In this document: positions 1 to 7,165 of the stretch, piece by piece
Layout: the number at the start of each line of letters is the position of its first letter
How positions within the stretch are numbered: position 1 is the stretch's first letter
Assembly: GCA_045600945.1 (NCBI GenBank)
Contig: JAZRYX010000027.1
Location: 1-64,000, forward strand
Direction: 5' to 3'
Origin: Darwinimomas sp045600945
GTDB taxonomy: Bacteria > Bacillota > Clostridia > Lachnospirales > Lachnospiraceae
Length of the DNA: 64,000 bases
Made by a program: the position numbers and the translations under genes
The notes under the pieces: model-generated
Told to the model about the DNA's origin: nothing
The model's database searches: none
Seen by the model: the letters and a program-made list of their open reading frames with translations, nothing else

Positions 1-300
1 TGCGAGAGGTTTCTCTATCAGGATATGCTTTCCGGCATCAGCGGCTGCCATTGCCTGTTTTGCATGAAGCACGACCGGTGTTGCGATGTATACTGCATCA
101 ATATCAGGATCTGCCAAGAGATCCGCCTCGTTATCATATGCTTTTGGACATCCCCACTTTGCTCTGCACTTTTCGGCAAGCTCCATGTTGATTTCCATGA
201 CTGCCACGAGCTCAGCATTTGCTGCAAGCATCATACCCGGAATCGTCCTGCGGTCAGCGATACCACCGGCACCGATGACTCCCCATCTAAGTTTTTTCAT
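1..300 (-). CDS. Gfo/Idh/MocA family oxidoreductase (3' end outside window)
   Basis: Only the first 100 codons are inside the window; the reading frame runs off the left edge. The N-terminus is a Rossmann fold (WGVIGAGGIADRRTIPG) followed by the family pattern of Gfo/Idh/MocA NAD(P)-dependent sugar dehydrogenases, including AVYIATP and the EKP catalytic-lysine motif (ILIEKPLA) near residue 98. Start chosen at the ATG ending at 300 because AGGAGA lies about 9 nt upstream. It is the last visible gene of the sugar ABC operon, separated from the binding-protein gene by a hairpin terminator. Such enzymes oxidise, epimerise or remove groups from sugars or inositols; the actual substrate is not visible. 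Confidence 0.9.
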   Translation of the reverse strand, partial: MKKLRWGVIGAGGIADRRTIPGMMLAANAELVAVMEINMELAEKCRAKWGCPKAYDNEADLLADPDIDAVYIATPVVLHAKQAMAAADAGKHILIEKPLA

Positions 301-330
301 AATGTTTCTCTCCTAAACATAAATTTTTGT

Positions 331-356
331 AAAAGGGAGGAGCTCAGGCTCCTCCC
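331..356 (-). terminator. Intrinsic terminator/attenuator after the binding-protein gene
   Basis: A perfect 9-bp stem with a TCAG loop (335-356) is followed on the minus strand by TTTT, then a few more T-rich bases. It lies between the binding-protein stop and the oxidoreductase start in the same orientation, so it probably lets through only part of transcription and keeps the binding protein in excess. Confidence 0.7.
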
Positions 357-376
357 CTCGGTCAAAAACTTAAGTA

Positions 377-1537
377 TTAGTCGAATGACCAGAACTGCTC
401 AACATTGCTTGAGTCAACCATGTAAAGAGCGATGTTTGTTGTAGGAACGTTCTCTTTACCTTCGAAGTAGTTGATAGCACCTTCATAGATGAACTGTGCA
501 AGAACCCATGCATCAACGATAAGGCAAGCTGTGTAGTTCGGATCATTGTCATGAAGAAGTCCGAAAGGCTCAGCACCATAAGCGCCCATTGAGAATACCT
601 TTACGTCTGTGTTACCAACCTGCTGAAGAGCTGATACAGCACCCATAGCACCGTTATCAACGTCAGAGATGATGTAGTCATAAGGCTCAACGATAGCCAT
701 GATAGCGTTCTGAGCTGTCTCACGGTTACCCTGTGAATCATACTTGTTAAGTACTTCGTAATCGAAACCACCTGCTGCTACAGCTGCATCAAGTGTCTCA
801 TGAAGACCAACGAATCTTTCCTGGCAGTGTGTTGAAACTGCGTTTGTAAGCTCAACGATACGAACCTTCTTGTCAGGGTTATGCTCCTTAACATAGTTAA
901 CGAAGTATTCACCTGTGATTGTACCTGTAGACTTCTGATCCCATGTAACTGTTGTCTCAGCCTTAGCTTCGCCGTCTGTCCAGTAACCATCATAGATAAT
1001 TACAGGGATACCTGCGTCAACAGCCTTTGTAAGAGCCTCTGCTGATCCGTCCGGTGTGATAGGGTCGATCATAAGGATGTCACAGTTGTTAGCGATCATG
1101 TTCTCGATCTGCTTTGTCTGTGTCTCATCGTTAAGGTCACCGTCTTCACATGCACAATCTGCACCGTAGTAAGCTCCGAGTGCTTCAAGACCCTTTGCAA
1201 GAGCTGCACACCACTCATCACCTTTGTAGCAGATAGAACATCCGATCTTCTTGCCTGCAAGTGCATCTGTATCCTGAAGTACAACTGCTCCGGGGATACC
1301 AAGTTCTGCTGCTCTCTCGTCATCTGAAAGTACAGATGAGTCAACGATTTCAGGAGCTGCTGCTGTTTCAGCCTGTGGAGATGTAACTGCCTGTGTCTCA
1401 GGAGCTGCTGTCTCTGCAACTGCCTCTGCTGCTACGTTCTCTGCTGCCTGCTGCTCTGCTGCTGTTGGCTGTCCGCCACAAGCTGCAAGAGAGAGTACCA
1501 TTACTGCTGCCATAGCAATAGCAACGATTTTCTTCAT
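377..1537 (-). CDS. Sugar ABC transporter substrate-binding lipoprotein (RbsB-like)
   Basis: 386 aa. A lipoprotein signal peptide ends in LAAC with Cys20 as the lipidated residue, followed by an Ala/Glu/Gln/Thr-rich linker to about residue 70 that tethers the domain to the membrane. The rest is a type-1 periplasmic-binding-protein fold (KKIGCSICYKGDEWCAAL, DILMIDPITPDGSAEA, YDYIISDVDNGAMGAV), the class used for ribose, galactose, xylose and inositol. It is third in the operon, after the permease and ATPase genes, and is followed by a strong hairpin. The sugar cannot be told from sequence; the neighbouring deacetylase, NagB-like isomerase and Gfo/Idh enzymes make an amino or N-acetylated sugar plausible. 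Confidence 0.92.
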   Translation of the reverse strand: MKKIVAIAMAAVMVLSLAACGGQPTAAEQQAAENVAAEAVAETAAPETQAVTSPQAETAAAPEIVDSSVLSDDERAAELGIPGAVVLQDTDALAGKKIGCSICYKGDEWCAALAKGLEALGAYYGADCACEDGDLNDETQTKQIENMIANNCDILMIDPITPDGSAEALTKAVDAGIPVIIYDGYWTDGEAKAETTVTWDQKSTGTITGEYFVNYVKEHNPDKKVRIVELTNAVSTHCQERFVGLHETLDAAVAAGGFDYEVLNKYDSQGNRETAQNAIMAIVEPYDYIISDVDNGAMGAVSALQQVGNTDVKVFSMGAYGAEPFGLLHDNDPNYTACLIVDAWVLAQFIYEGAINYFEGKENVPTTNIALYMVDSSNVEQFWSFD

Positions 1538-1610
1538 TTTGTTTTCCTCCTAAAAATTTTTAGAAAATGTTATTTATTTAAACAGGAGCGACCTGCTTAA
1601 ACCTATGAAA

Positions 1611-3089
1611 TTATACGCACATAGCCATTATCTTCTCTTGTGTAGCTTCAGCTGCTGTGAGCTCACCCATCTTATGGCCTTCATGCATAACCATGATTCT
1701 GTCACACATACCTAAAAGCTCCGGCATCTCGGATGAAATCATGATTACTGTCTTACCTTCCTTAACCATCTGTGTCATGAGACGATAAATCTCTGCCTTT
1801 GCACCGACATCGATACCACGTGTAGGCTCATCAAGGAAGAGGATATCCGACTCCTGGAATAACCACTTTGCTATAACGACCTTCTGCTGGTTACCACCTG
1901 AAAGATACTGAACCTCTGTCTTGATGGAAGGTGTCATTGTATGAAGCTTATCTACATACTCCTGTGCTGCCTTCTCTTCAAGGCTACTGTTGATAACTCC
2001 GCCTTTGATAACTTTATCAAGTGCTACCAGTGTAGTGTTCTTCTCAACTGTCATAATCTGCACAAGACCCTGAAGCTTTCTGTCCTCCGGAACAAGTCCG
2101 AGACCGTCTTTGATAGCTGCACGGAAGTTGTGATATTTAACCTTCTTACCGCGAACGGAAACTTCTCCGCCGCGAGTCTTGTCGATACCGAGGATGGCAC
2201 GAGCGAGCTCTGTACGTCCTGCACCTACAAGTCCGGATATACCGAAGATCTCACCATGCTTAACTTCGAAGCTGATATCTTCAAACATACCTCCGGTCAA
2301 ATGATCAACCTTAAGTACCGTATCACCGATCGGAACGACTTCCTTCGGATATTCCTGACCCATCTCACGACCAACCATCATGTTGATGAGTCCCTGGCGG
2401 GTAACATTCTCGATAGGAAGTGTATCGATCATATGACCGTCACGAAGTACTGTTACATTATCGCAAAGATCGAAAACTTCATCAAGTCTGTGAGAAATGT
2501 AAATGATAGTGATACCTTTCTCACGAAGCTGACGAACGATGCGGAACATTATCTCAAGCTCACGGTCCGTAAGTACGGCTGAAGGCTCGTCCATAACGAG
2601 AATCTGTGAATTTGCATTGATAGCATGCATGATCTCAACGATCTGCTTCTTTGCAACCGAAAGTGATGAAACCTGTGCGTTAACATCAATATCCATACCG
2701 AGGTCATCAACGATTTCCTGAGCACGCTTTCTCATACCCTTCCAGTCAACAAGTCCGTTGGATGTCGTAAGTACGTTACCGAGGAACATGTTCTCTGCTA
2801 CCGAAAGCGGCTCGGCAAGTTTGATTTCCTGATGAACAACTGCGATACCGGTGTGACGGGCCTGGATAGGAGTTGCGAAATGCTCCTGCTTATCATTCAT
2901 CCAGATCTCACCGGCTGTCGGCTGATATATACCAGCCAGAATTTTAATAAGTGTTGACTTACCGGCACCGTTTTCTCCTACGAGTCCGTGGATGGTACCG
3001 CGTTCAACATTAACGGATACATCATCAAGCGCCCTTACACCGGGGAACTGCTTTGTAATGCCCTTTAATTTAAGAATATAGTCTGCCAT
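1611..3089 (-). CDS. Sugar ABC transporter ATP-binding protein, tandem domains (RbsA/MglA type)
   Basis: 492 aa with two nucleotide-binding domains, as in RbsA, MglA and XylG. Domain 1 has Walker A GENGAGKST (38-46), a relaxed signature (LSVAKKQ) and Walker B ILVMDEPS. Domain 2 has the degenerate Walker A typical of this family (GLVGAGRTE), signature LSGGNQQKV and Walker B ILFLDEPTRG. It energises the neighbouring permease for uptake of the sugar delivered by the lipoprotein. Neighbours are 50 nt (permease) and 73 nt (binding protein) away on the same strand. Confidence 0.95.
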   Translation of the reverse strand: MADYILKLKGITKQFPGVRALDDVSVNVERGTIHGLVGENGAGKSTLIKILAGIYQPTAGEIWMNDKQEHFATPIQARHTGIAVVHQEIKLAEPLSVAENMFLGNVLTTSNGLVDWKGMRKRAQEIVDDLGMDIDVNAQVSSLSVAKKQIVEIMHAINANSQILVMDEPSAVLTDRELEIMFRIVRQLREKGITIIYISHRLDEVFDLCDNVTVLRDGHMIDTLPIENVTRQGLINMMVGREMGQEYPKEVVPIGDTVLKVDHLTGGMFEDISFEVKHGEIFGISGLVGAGRTELARAILGIDKTRGGEVSVRGKKVKYHNFRAAIKDGLGLVPEDRKLQGLVQIMTVEKNTTLVALDKVIKGGVINSSLEEKAAQEYVDKLHTMTPSIKTEVQYLSGGNQQKVVIAKWLFQESDILFLDEPTRGIDVGAKAEIYRLMTQMVKEGKTVIMISSEMPELLGMCDRIMVMHEGHKMGELTAAEATQEKIMAMCV

Positions 3090-3139
3090 ATTTTCCCAAC
3101 CTTTCTTTTTTGATTTTTATTAGTTTCCGGTTAGGTAAA

Positions 3140-4123
3140 TCAAGACTTCTTCATGTTGCCGACAACGTCGAGAGTTACGGCCATAACAAGTACGATACCC
3201 TTAAGTACATCCTGTACGAACGGGTCAACGCCCATCTGTGAGAATCCGTTGAAGAGGATATTAAGGAAGAGCGCACCGAACATTGTTCCGATAACACGTC
3301 CCTTACCACCTGCAAGAGATACACCACCGATGATAGATGAAATAACTGCGTCGAACTCGTAGTTCTGTCCGTTTGTAACAGCTACCGAGTTAAGACGTGA
3401 CATAAGTACGATACCGCCGAATGTGGAAAGGATAGAACCAAGGATAAATGTTCCGAAGTGATACTTCTTAACATCGATACCTGAGAAGAATGCTGCTTCC
3501 TTTGATCCACCTACTGCATAGATGTTACGTCCGACTTTGGTCTTTGTTGTAACAAACTGGGCAATTACATAAAGGAGTACCATGATAACAGCACAAATCG
3601 GAACTACGCCGCCGATGTATCCACGACCGAGCCATGAAATAGACTCCGGCATCTTCGGAATCGGAACAGCTTGTGTAACGAGCTTTGCAACACCGTAGCA
3701 AATGTACTGTGTACCAAGTGTAGCGATCATTGCCGGAACTCCGATGTATGCAACCATTGTTCCGTTGATAGAACCAACCACAAGTCCGATTGCGAACATA
3801 ACGAGAATCGCTACAGGAACAGGTGTGCCACCCTTCATAAGAATAGCTCCGACACAGGATGTAAGACAAAGCATACGTCCGAGTGAAAGGTCGAAGTTTC
3901 CGCCGATGAGCATTATTGACTGTCCGATAGCAACAATGGCGATTGTTGATGTCTGAAGCAAAATGTTCTTGATGTTACTCCATGTAAGGAAGTACTGCGC
4001 ACCAAACTTAACAAATGATAAAATTGAGAATACGATAAGCAGTAAAAGAATACCTACTATCGACATCCAGTCCTTTGCAAGAGCTCCGATTCTGCTCTTT
4101 GCAGATTTACTTGCTGTAGCCAT
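3140..4123 (-). CDS. Sugar ABC transporter permease (RbsC-like)
   Basis: 327 aa, strongly hydrophobic, with about eight to ten membrane segments and the RbsC/BPD_transp_2 hallmarks: NIKNILLQTSTIAIVAIGQ, GGNFDLSLGRM and the loop VGRNIYAVGGSKEAAFFSGI. This family forms a homodimeric pore with the tandem ATPase encoded next to it. The start has the RBS AGGGAAATT upstream. The gene lies between the PIG-L deacetylase and the ATPase genes. Confidence 0.94.
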   Translation of the reverse strand: MATASKSAKSRIGALAKDWMSIVGILLLLIVFSILSFVKFGAQYFLTWSNIKNILLQTSTIAIVAIGQSIMLIGGNFDLSLGRMLCLTSCVGAILMKGGTPVPVAILVMFAIGLVVGSINGTMVAYIGVPAMIATLGTQYICYGVAKLVTQAVPIPKMPESISWLGRGYIGGVVPICAVIMVLLYVIAQFVTTKTKVGRNIYAVGGSKEAAFFSGIDVKKYHFGTFILGSILSTFGGIVLMSRLNSVAVTNGQNYEFDAVISSIIGGVSLAGGKGRVIGTMFGALFLNILFNGFSQMGVDPFVQDVLKGIVLVMAVTLDVVGNMKKS

Positions 4124-4180
4124 AATTTCCCTCCAAGATTTTGTTTTTTATATATAGCTGATTATTTTTATCTTACTCTA

Positions 4181-4894
4181 TCAGTCCAGCGGCAACAGAC
4201 ATTTCGTGCTGTAGCGAGGATAAACATTGTAAGGTTTAAAACCTTCTGCATATGGAACACCGCACTGATATCCGCGGTACTTTGAACATGTCTTTACCAT
4301 ATCCGCAAAATCGATATTGTCATGCTCATACATCCATTTAAGCTGTGACTCGTGACAGTTTAACGCTTCAATCTTCTTGTCAATCTGATCCGTGATATTT
4401 ACATAGATTGCCGGCTGGAAGTTCACTCCCGCAAGCGTGTCCATAAAATAAACCGGAACGAAGCTGTCATACGCATCATACTTTCTGTTTCTGTGAGCAA
4501 GTCCTGAGCAGAAACTACCGTTAACCGCAAGGCGACTGGTCTCCATATGATCCTGCATATAATCATCGTCGTTGTGAGTGATGATGACATCAGGTCTTAC
4601 GAAACGAACCACATCTGCTACTGCATCGATAACATCCTGGTCATGGCTGTCCACTCTTAGATCGCCGACATCGATGTTGAATACCTGCTTAACACCCAAA
4701 ACCTTACCGGCCTCTTCAGCCTCTTTAGTCCTGATGACTCTGAGCTCATCCGGTTCAATAACGACATGACCCAGATTGCCGTTTGCCACATGGGCTTCAT
4801 AAACATCTGCACCTCTTTCCACATACTTCCGCAGAGTTCCGCCGCACGCGATTTCAAGATCGTCGGGATGACATCCAATTGCTAAAACTCTCAT
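4181..4894 (-). CDS. PIG-L/LmbE family N-deacetylase
   Basis: 237 aa. The zinc-binding motif HPDD is at residues 9-12 (AIGCHPDDLEIACGG), and a second His/Asp cluster HNDDDYMQDH follows mid-protein, as in the PIG-L/LmbE/BshB family that removes acetyl groups from N-acetyl-glucosamine-containing molecules. It is a usual length for the family. It is the first gene of the ABC operon, which suggests the transported compound or a derivative carries an N-acyl group. The RBS GAAGGGAAG precedes the ATG, and the divergent AraC gene starts 161 nt away. No export signal is seen, so it should act in the cytoplasm. Confidence 0.88.
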   Translation of the reverse strand: MRVLAIGCHPDDLEIACGGTLRKYVERGADVYEAHVANGNLGHVVIEPDELRVIRTKEAEEAGKVLGVKQVFNIDVGDLRVDSHDQDVIDAVADVVRFVRPDVIITHNDDDYMQDHMETSRLAVNGSFCSGLAHRNRKYDAYDSFVPVYFMDTLAGVNFQPAIYVNITDQIDKKIEALNCHESQLKWMYEHDNIDFADMVKTCSKYRGYQCGVPYAEGFKPYNVYPRYSTKCLLPLD

Positions 4895-4974
4895 ATGACT
4901 TCCCTTCTTTTCTCTTAATTTTACATTACAAAAAAAATGTCAAAAGAGAAACTGCTTTAACAAGTTTATTTTAG

Positions 4975-5002
4975 TTGATTTTACCTAATTTTTCATTATA
5001 AT
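4975..5002 (+). promoter_or_regulatory. Promoter of the AraC-family regulator
   Basis: TTGATT (4975-4980) and TATAAT (4997-5002) are separated by 16 bp on the plus strand, 54 nt upstream of the regulator ATG. A second TATAAT lies at 5018-5023. The AT-rich interval 4895-5055 is shared with the divergent deacetylase/ABC operon and is the natural place for operators of the AraC protein. Confidence 0.65.
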
Positions 5003-5055
5003 ATAGGGTAATGAGTTTATAATATCGGCTACAGTAGCTGAAAAGGGGATGCAAA

Positions 5056-5931
5056 ATGTTCTTATATCACAAACTTATACCGCAATTTGATATAGATTCT
5101 CTTATTAATGCCTCTTTTTACCATATGACACCGAAGTTTCAGGGATTCGCCGAATCTCATGATTTCTGGGAACTGGTATACTGCGACAAAGGCCAGGTAC
5201 TGGTACAGGCAGGAGATAATCACTATGTTCTTAAAGCCGGCGAGATGGTCTTCCACTGTCCCAATGAGTGGCATGATGCAAAAGGCTTCGGTTCAAAACC
5301 GGCTGACGTCATCATTATCGCTTTCACATGCAACAGTCCATATATGTCCATGTTTGAAAAAAAGGTTCTCTTTCTGGGACCGCGTGAAAAAGAATGCCTT
5401 CGTACCATCGTTGATGAGTCCGAGGCTTCTTATGCCTTCTTTGACATAGAACCTCCATACGTTAACCTGACCAGAAAAGACGATGCTCCTTTTGCCAGCG
5501 ATCAGATTATCAAATCTCAGCTCGAACTGCTGCTTATATACATTGCCCGCGGTAACCGGGATGTGCTCTCCAGTCCGAATGAGATTTCTTCAAACATCAT
5601 GCACCAGCACGAGCATCTTGCAGAGGAAGCCAAACAATACATGCAGGATCACCTGAATGAAAAAGTCACTTTAAAAGATATCGCATCCAGCCTGGGTATA
5701 AGTGTTTCGCTGCTGAAGCGTATCTTCCATGAACAGACGGATTCTTCTGTCATCGCATATATGACCAACATGAAGATAATTGAGGCTAAGCGTCTTATAC
5801 GAAGCAATGCGATGAACTTCACGCAGATTTCCGAATCGCTCGGATATGATAACATCCACTATTTTTCTTCGCAGTTTAAAAAACAGACCGGCATGACTCC
5901 TACGGAGTATGCACGGTCTGTGAGAAAATAA
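5056..5931 (+). CDS. AraC-family transcriptional regulator with cupin sensor domain
   Basis: 291 aa. The N-terminal half is a cupin-type effector domain (HDFWELVYCDKGQVLVQAG, LKAGEMVFHCPNEWH). The C-terminal ~100 residues hold two helix-turn-helix units (LKDIASSLGISVSLLKRIF; FTQISESLGYDNIHYFSSQF) ending in the classic KKQTGMTPTEYAR. It is transcribed divergently from the deacetylase-ABC operon and convergently with the NagB-like gene, so it is very likely the local activator responding to the transported sugar. The RBS AAAGGGG precedes ATG 5056. Confidence 0.95.
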   Translation: MFLYHKLIPQFDIDSLINASFYHMTPKFQGFAESHDFWELVYCDKGQVLVQAGDNHYVLKAGEMVFHCPNEWHDAKGFGSKPADVIIIAFTCNSPYMSMFEKKVLFLGPREKECLRTIVDESEASYAFFDIEPPYVNLTRKDDAPFASDQIIKSQLELLLIYIARGNRDVLSSPNEISSNIMHQHEHLAEEAKQYMQDHLNEKVTLKDIASSLGISVSLLKRIFHEQTDSSVIAYMTNMKIIEAKRLIRSNAMNFTQISESLGYDNIHYFSSQFKKQTGMTPTEYARSVRK

Positions 5932-5944
5932 ATATATATTTTGA

Positions 5945-6895
5945 TCAGTTTGCATCCGGAACCAGCGGTCCTGCAAGCTCTTCCATAAAGAAAAGCTTAC
6001 CCGGCATAGTCGGGATACGTGATGATGTGACAAATCTTGTCGGTCCGTATCTTAACGTCATCCAGAAGCTCATGCCCTGCCACTGCATGCCTCTTGAAAG
6101 GATACCGTCTGCACCTCCGATGCAGTAATCTGAATTGAAGATGATGTTCGGTCCGATTGTATTTGCATAGCATGGGATAAGCGGCCATGACGACTTAAAT
6201 GATGTGATAGCATTCTGCTCGATTGTGAACGGATGCAATCTTGCGCCTATTCTGTATGGCTGCTCCAGCCACTCTTTGTCGCTCTTGAACTCATCAGCGA
6301 AATGCGGCTCCCAGAATGCGATATGGCACATTCTTCCGATTCCGTATACCATTACCTGTTTTGCGCCTTCTTTTCTCAGCTTAGCCATCTTTTCCGGATA
6401 TGTCGGAAGGTTTGTCTTTGTTGCAAAGTTTCTCTGCTTTACCGGTACCGTAAGTTTTCCGAGTGGTCCGTAGAATGCTTCTACCATTGCATTGGTAAAT
6501 GCTGCCGGATCCGATGCGGGAAGTGTATTGCCATTCTCATCTGCCCACTCATCCATATTGAATCCGTATACATGCTTACAGTCTATATTAAGCTGTTTGA
6601 TGAAGTAAACTGCCCATTTGTACATTCCCATAGGCCCTACAGGAAGGATAAGGATAAGTTTTCTTCCGGCTTCTTTTGTCTCCTTGATCTGCATAGCGAT
6701 CTCGAATCCCATGTATGCACCGAACTCTTCAAGATCCGTACACTTTACTACCTGGAAATTTTTGTTCCAGAACTTCTGACGGTCAAAGACTGTCTCCGGA
6801 GCATTACTTACACATTTTTTGATCTTTTCGATATCCCAGCCCTTTGGAAATACTTCCGAAAAATATGAGCCTTTTAAGGTATCTAACATATCCAT
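5945..6895 (-). CDS. NagB-like sugar-phosphate isomerase/deaminase, divergent active site
   Basis: 316 aa, resembling glucosamine-6-phosphate deaminase. Residues 112-117 (FNMDEW) match the NagB FNMDEY motif carrying the catalytic Asp. Residues 185-197 (GIGRMCHIAFWEP) match GIGxDGHIAFNEP: His191 and Glu196 are kept, but the Asp two residues before His is Met and the following Gly is Cys. It is therefore probably a family member with changed chemistry or substrate rather than true NagB. The protein is some 50-70 residues longer than NagB. A consensus promoter and an AGGAGG RBS precede it. It converges on the AraC gene with only 13 nt between the stops. Confidence 0.8.
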   Translation of the reverse strand: MDMLDTLKGSYFSEVFPKGWDIEKIKKCVSNAPETVFDRQKFWNKNFQVVKCTDLEEFGAYMGFEIAMQIKETKEAGRKLILILPVGPMGMYKWAVYFIKQLNIDCKHVYGFNMDEWADENGNTLPASDPAAFTNAMVEAFYGPLGKLTVPVKQRNFATKTNLPTYPEKMAKLRKEGAKQVMVYGIGRMCHIAFWEPHFADEFKSDKEWLEQPYRIGARLHPFTIEQNAITSFKSSWPLIPCYANTIGPNIIFNSDYCIGGADGILSRGMQWQGMSFWMTLRYGPTRFVTSSRIPTMPGKLFFMEELAGPLVPDAN

Positions 6896-6953
6896 AAAAC
6901 AGTTCCTCCTAAATATTATTTCTGCAGTGATTACCTTCGTAATCTCTTAAATA

Positions 6954-6982
6954 GATATACCACAATCAATAAGATGTGTCAA
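6954..6982 (-). promoter_or_regulatory. Promoter of the NagB-like gene
   Basis: On the minus strand, TTGACA (6977-6982) and TATATC (6954-6959) are separated by exactly 17 bp, about 60 nt before the start codon at 6895, which itself follows AGGAGGAAC. Confidence 0.75.
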
Positions 6983-6991
6983 AGAAATAAC

Positions 6992-7016
6992 TAAAAAAGA
7001 AGTCCGAAGACTCCTT
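6992..7016 (-). terminator. Terminator of tRNA-Trp
   Basis: A 7-bp stem closed by a TTCG tetraloop (6998-7015, minus strand) is followed by six T, just downstream of the tRNA 3' end. Confidence 0.75.
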
Positions 7017-7024
7017 TAATAAAG

Positions 7025-7095
7025 CAGGGGAAGAGGGATTCGAACCCCCATCGGCGGTTTTGGAGACCGTAGCTCTACCATTGAACTATTCCCCT
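7025..7095 (-). tRNA. tRNA-Trp (anticodon CCA)
   Basis: The 71-nt cloverleaf has acceptor arms AGGGGAA/TTCCCCT, a GAGC-type D arm, anticodon loop CTCCAAA giving CCA, T-arm GGGGGTTCGAATCCCTC and discriminator G73, the expected base for bacterial tRNA-Trp. The 3' CCA is not encoded. A promoter and a terminator flank it, so it appears to be a single-gene transcript. Confidence 0.95.
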
Positions 7096-7129
7096 ATCAT
7101 ATGCGGGTGCTTTTTTGATGCACTCGCAT

Positions 7130-7158
7130 ATATTATCACATATAGACTGTAGTGTCAA
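7130..7158 (-). promoter_or_regulatory. Promoter of tRNA-Trp
   Basis: TTGACA (7153-7158) and TAATAT (7130-7135) are 17 bp apart on the minus strand. Between the -10 box and the tRNA lies an inverted repeat (ATATGCGAGTGC against GCACCCGCATAT, one mismatch), so the precursor 5' leader can fold into a hairpin. Confidence 0.65.
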
Positions 7159-7165
7159 ATCTTAT

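Noticed and set aside
1941..2582. 213-aa plus-strand frame opposite the sugar ATPase
   Set aside because: Antisense shadow of the tandem ATPase gene, whose motifs are complete.
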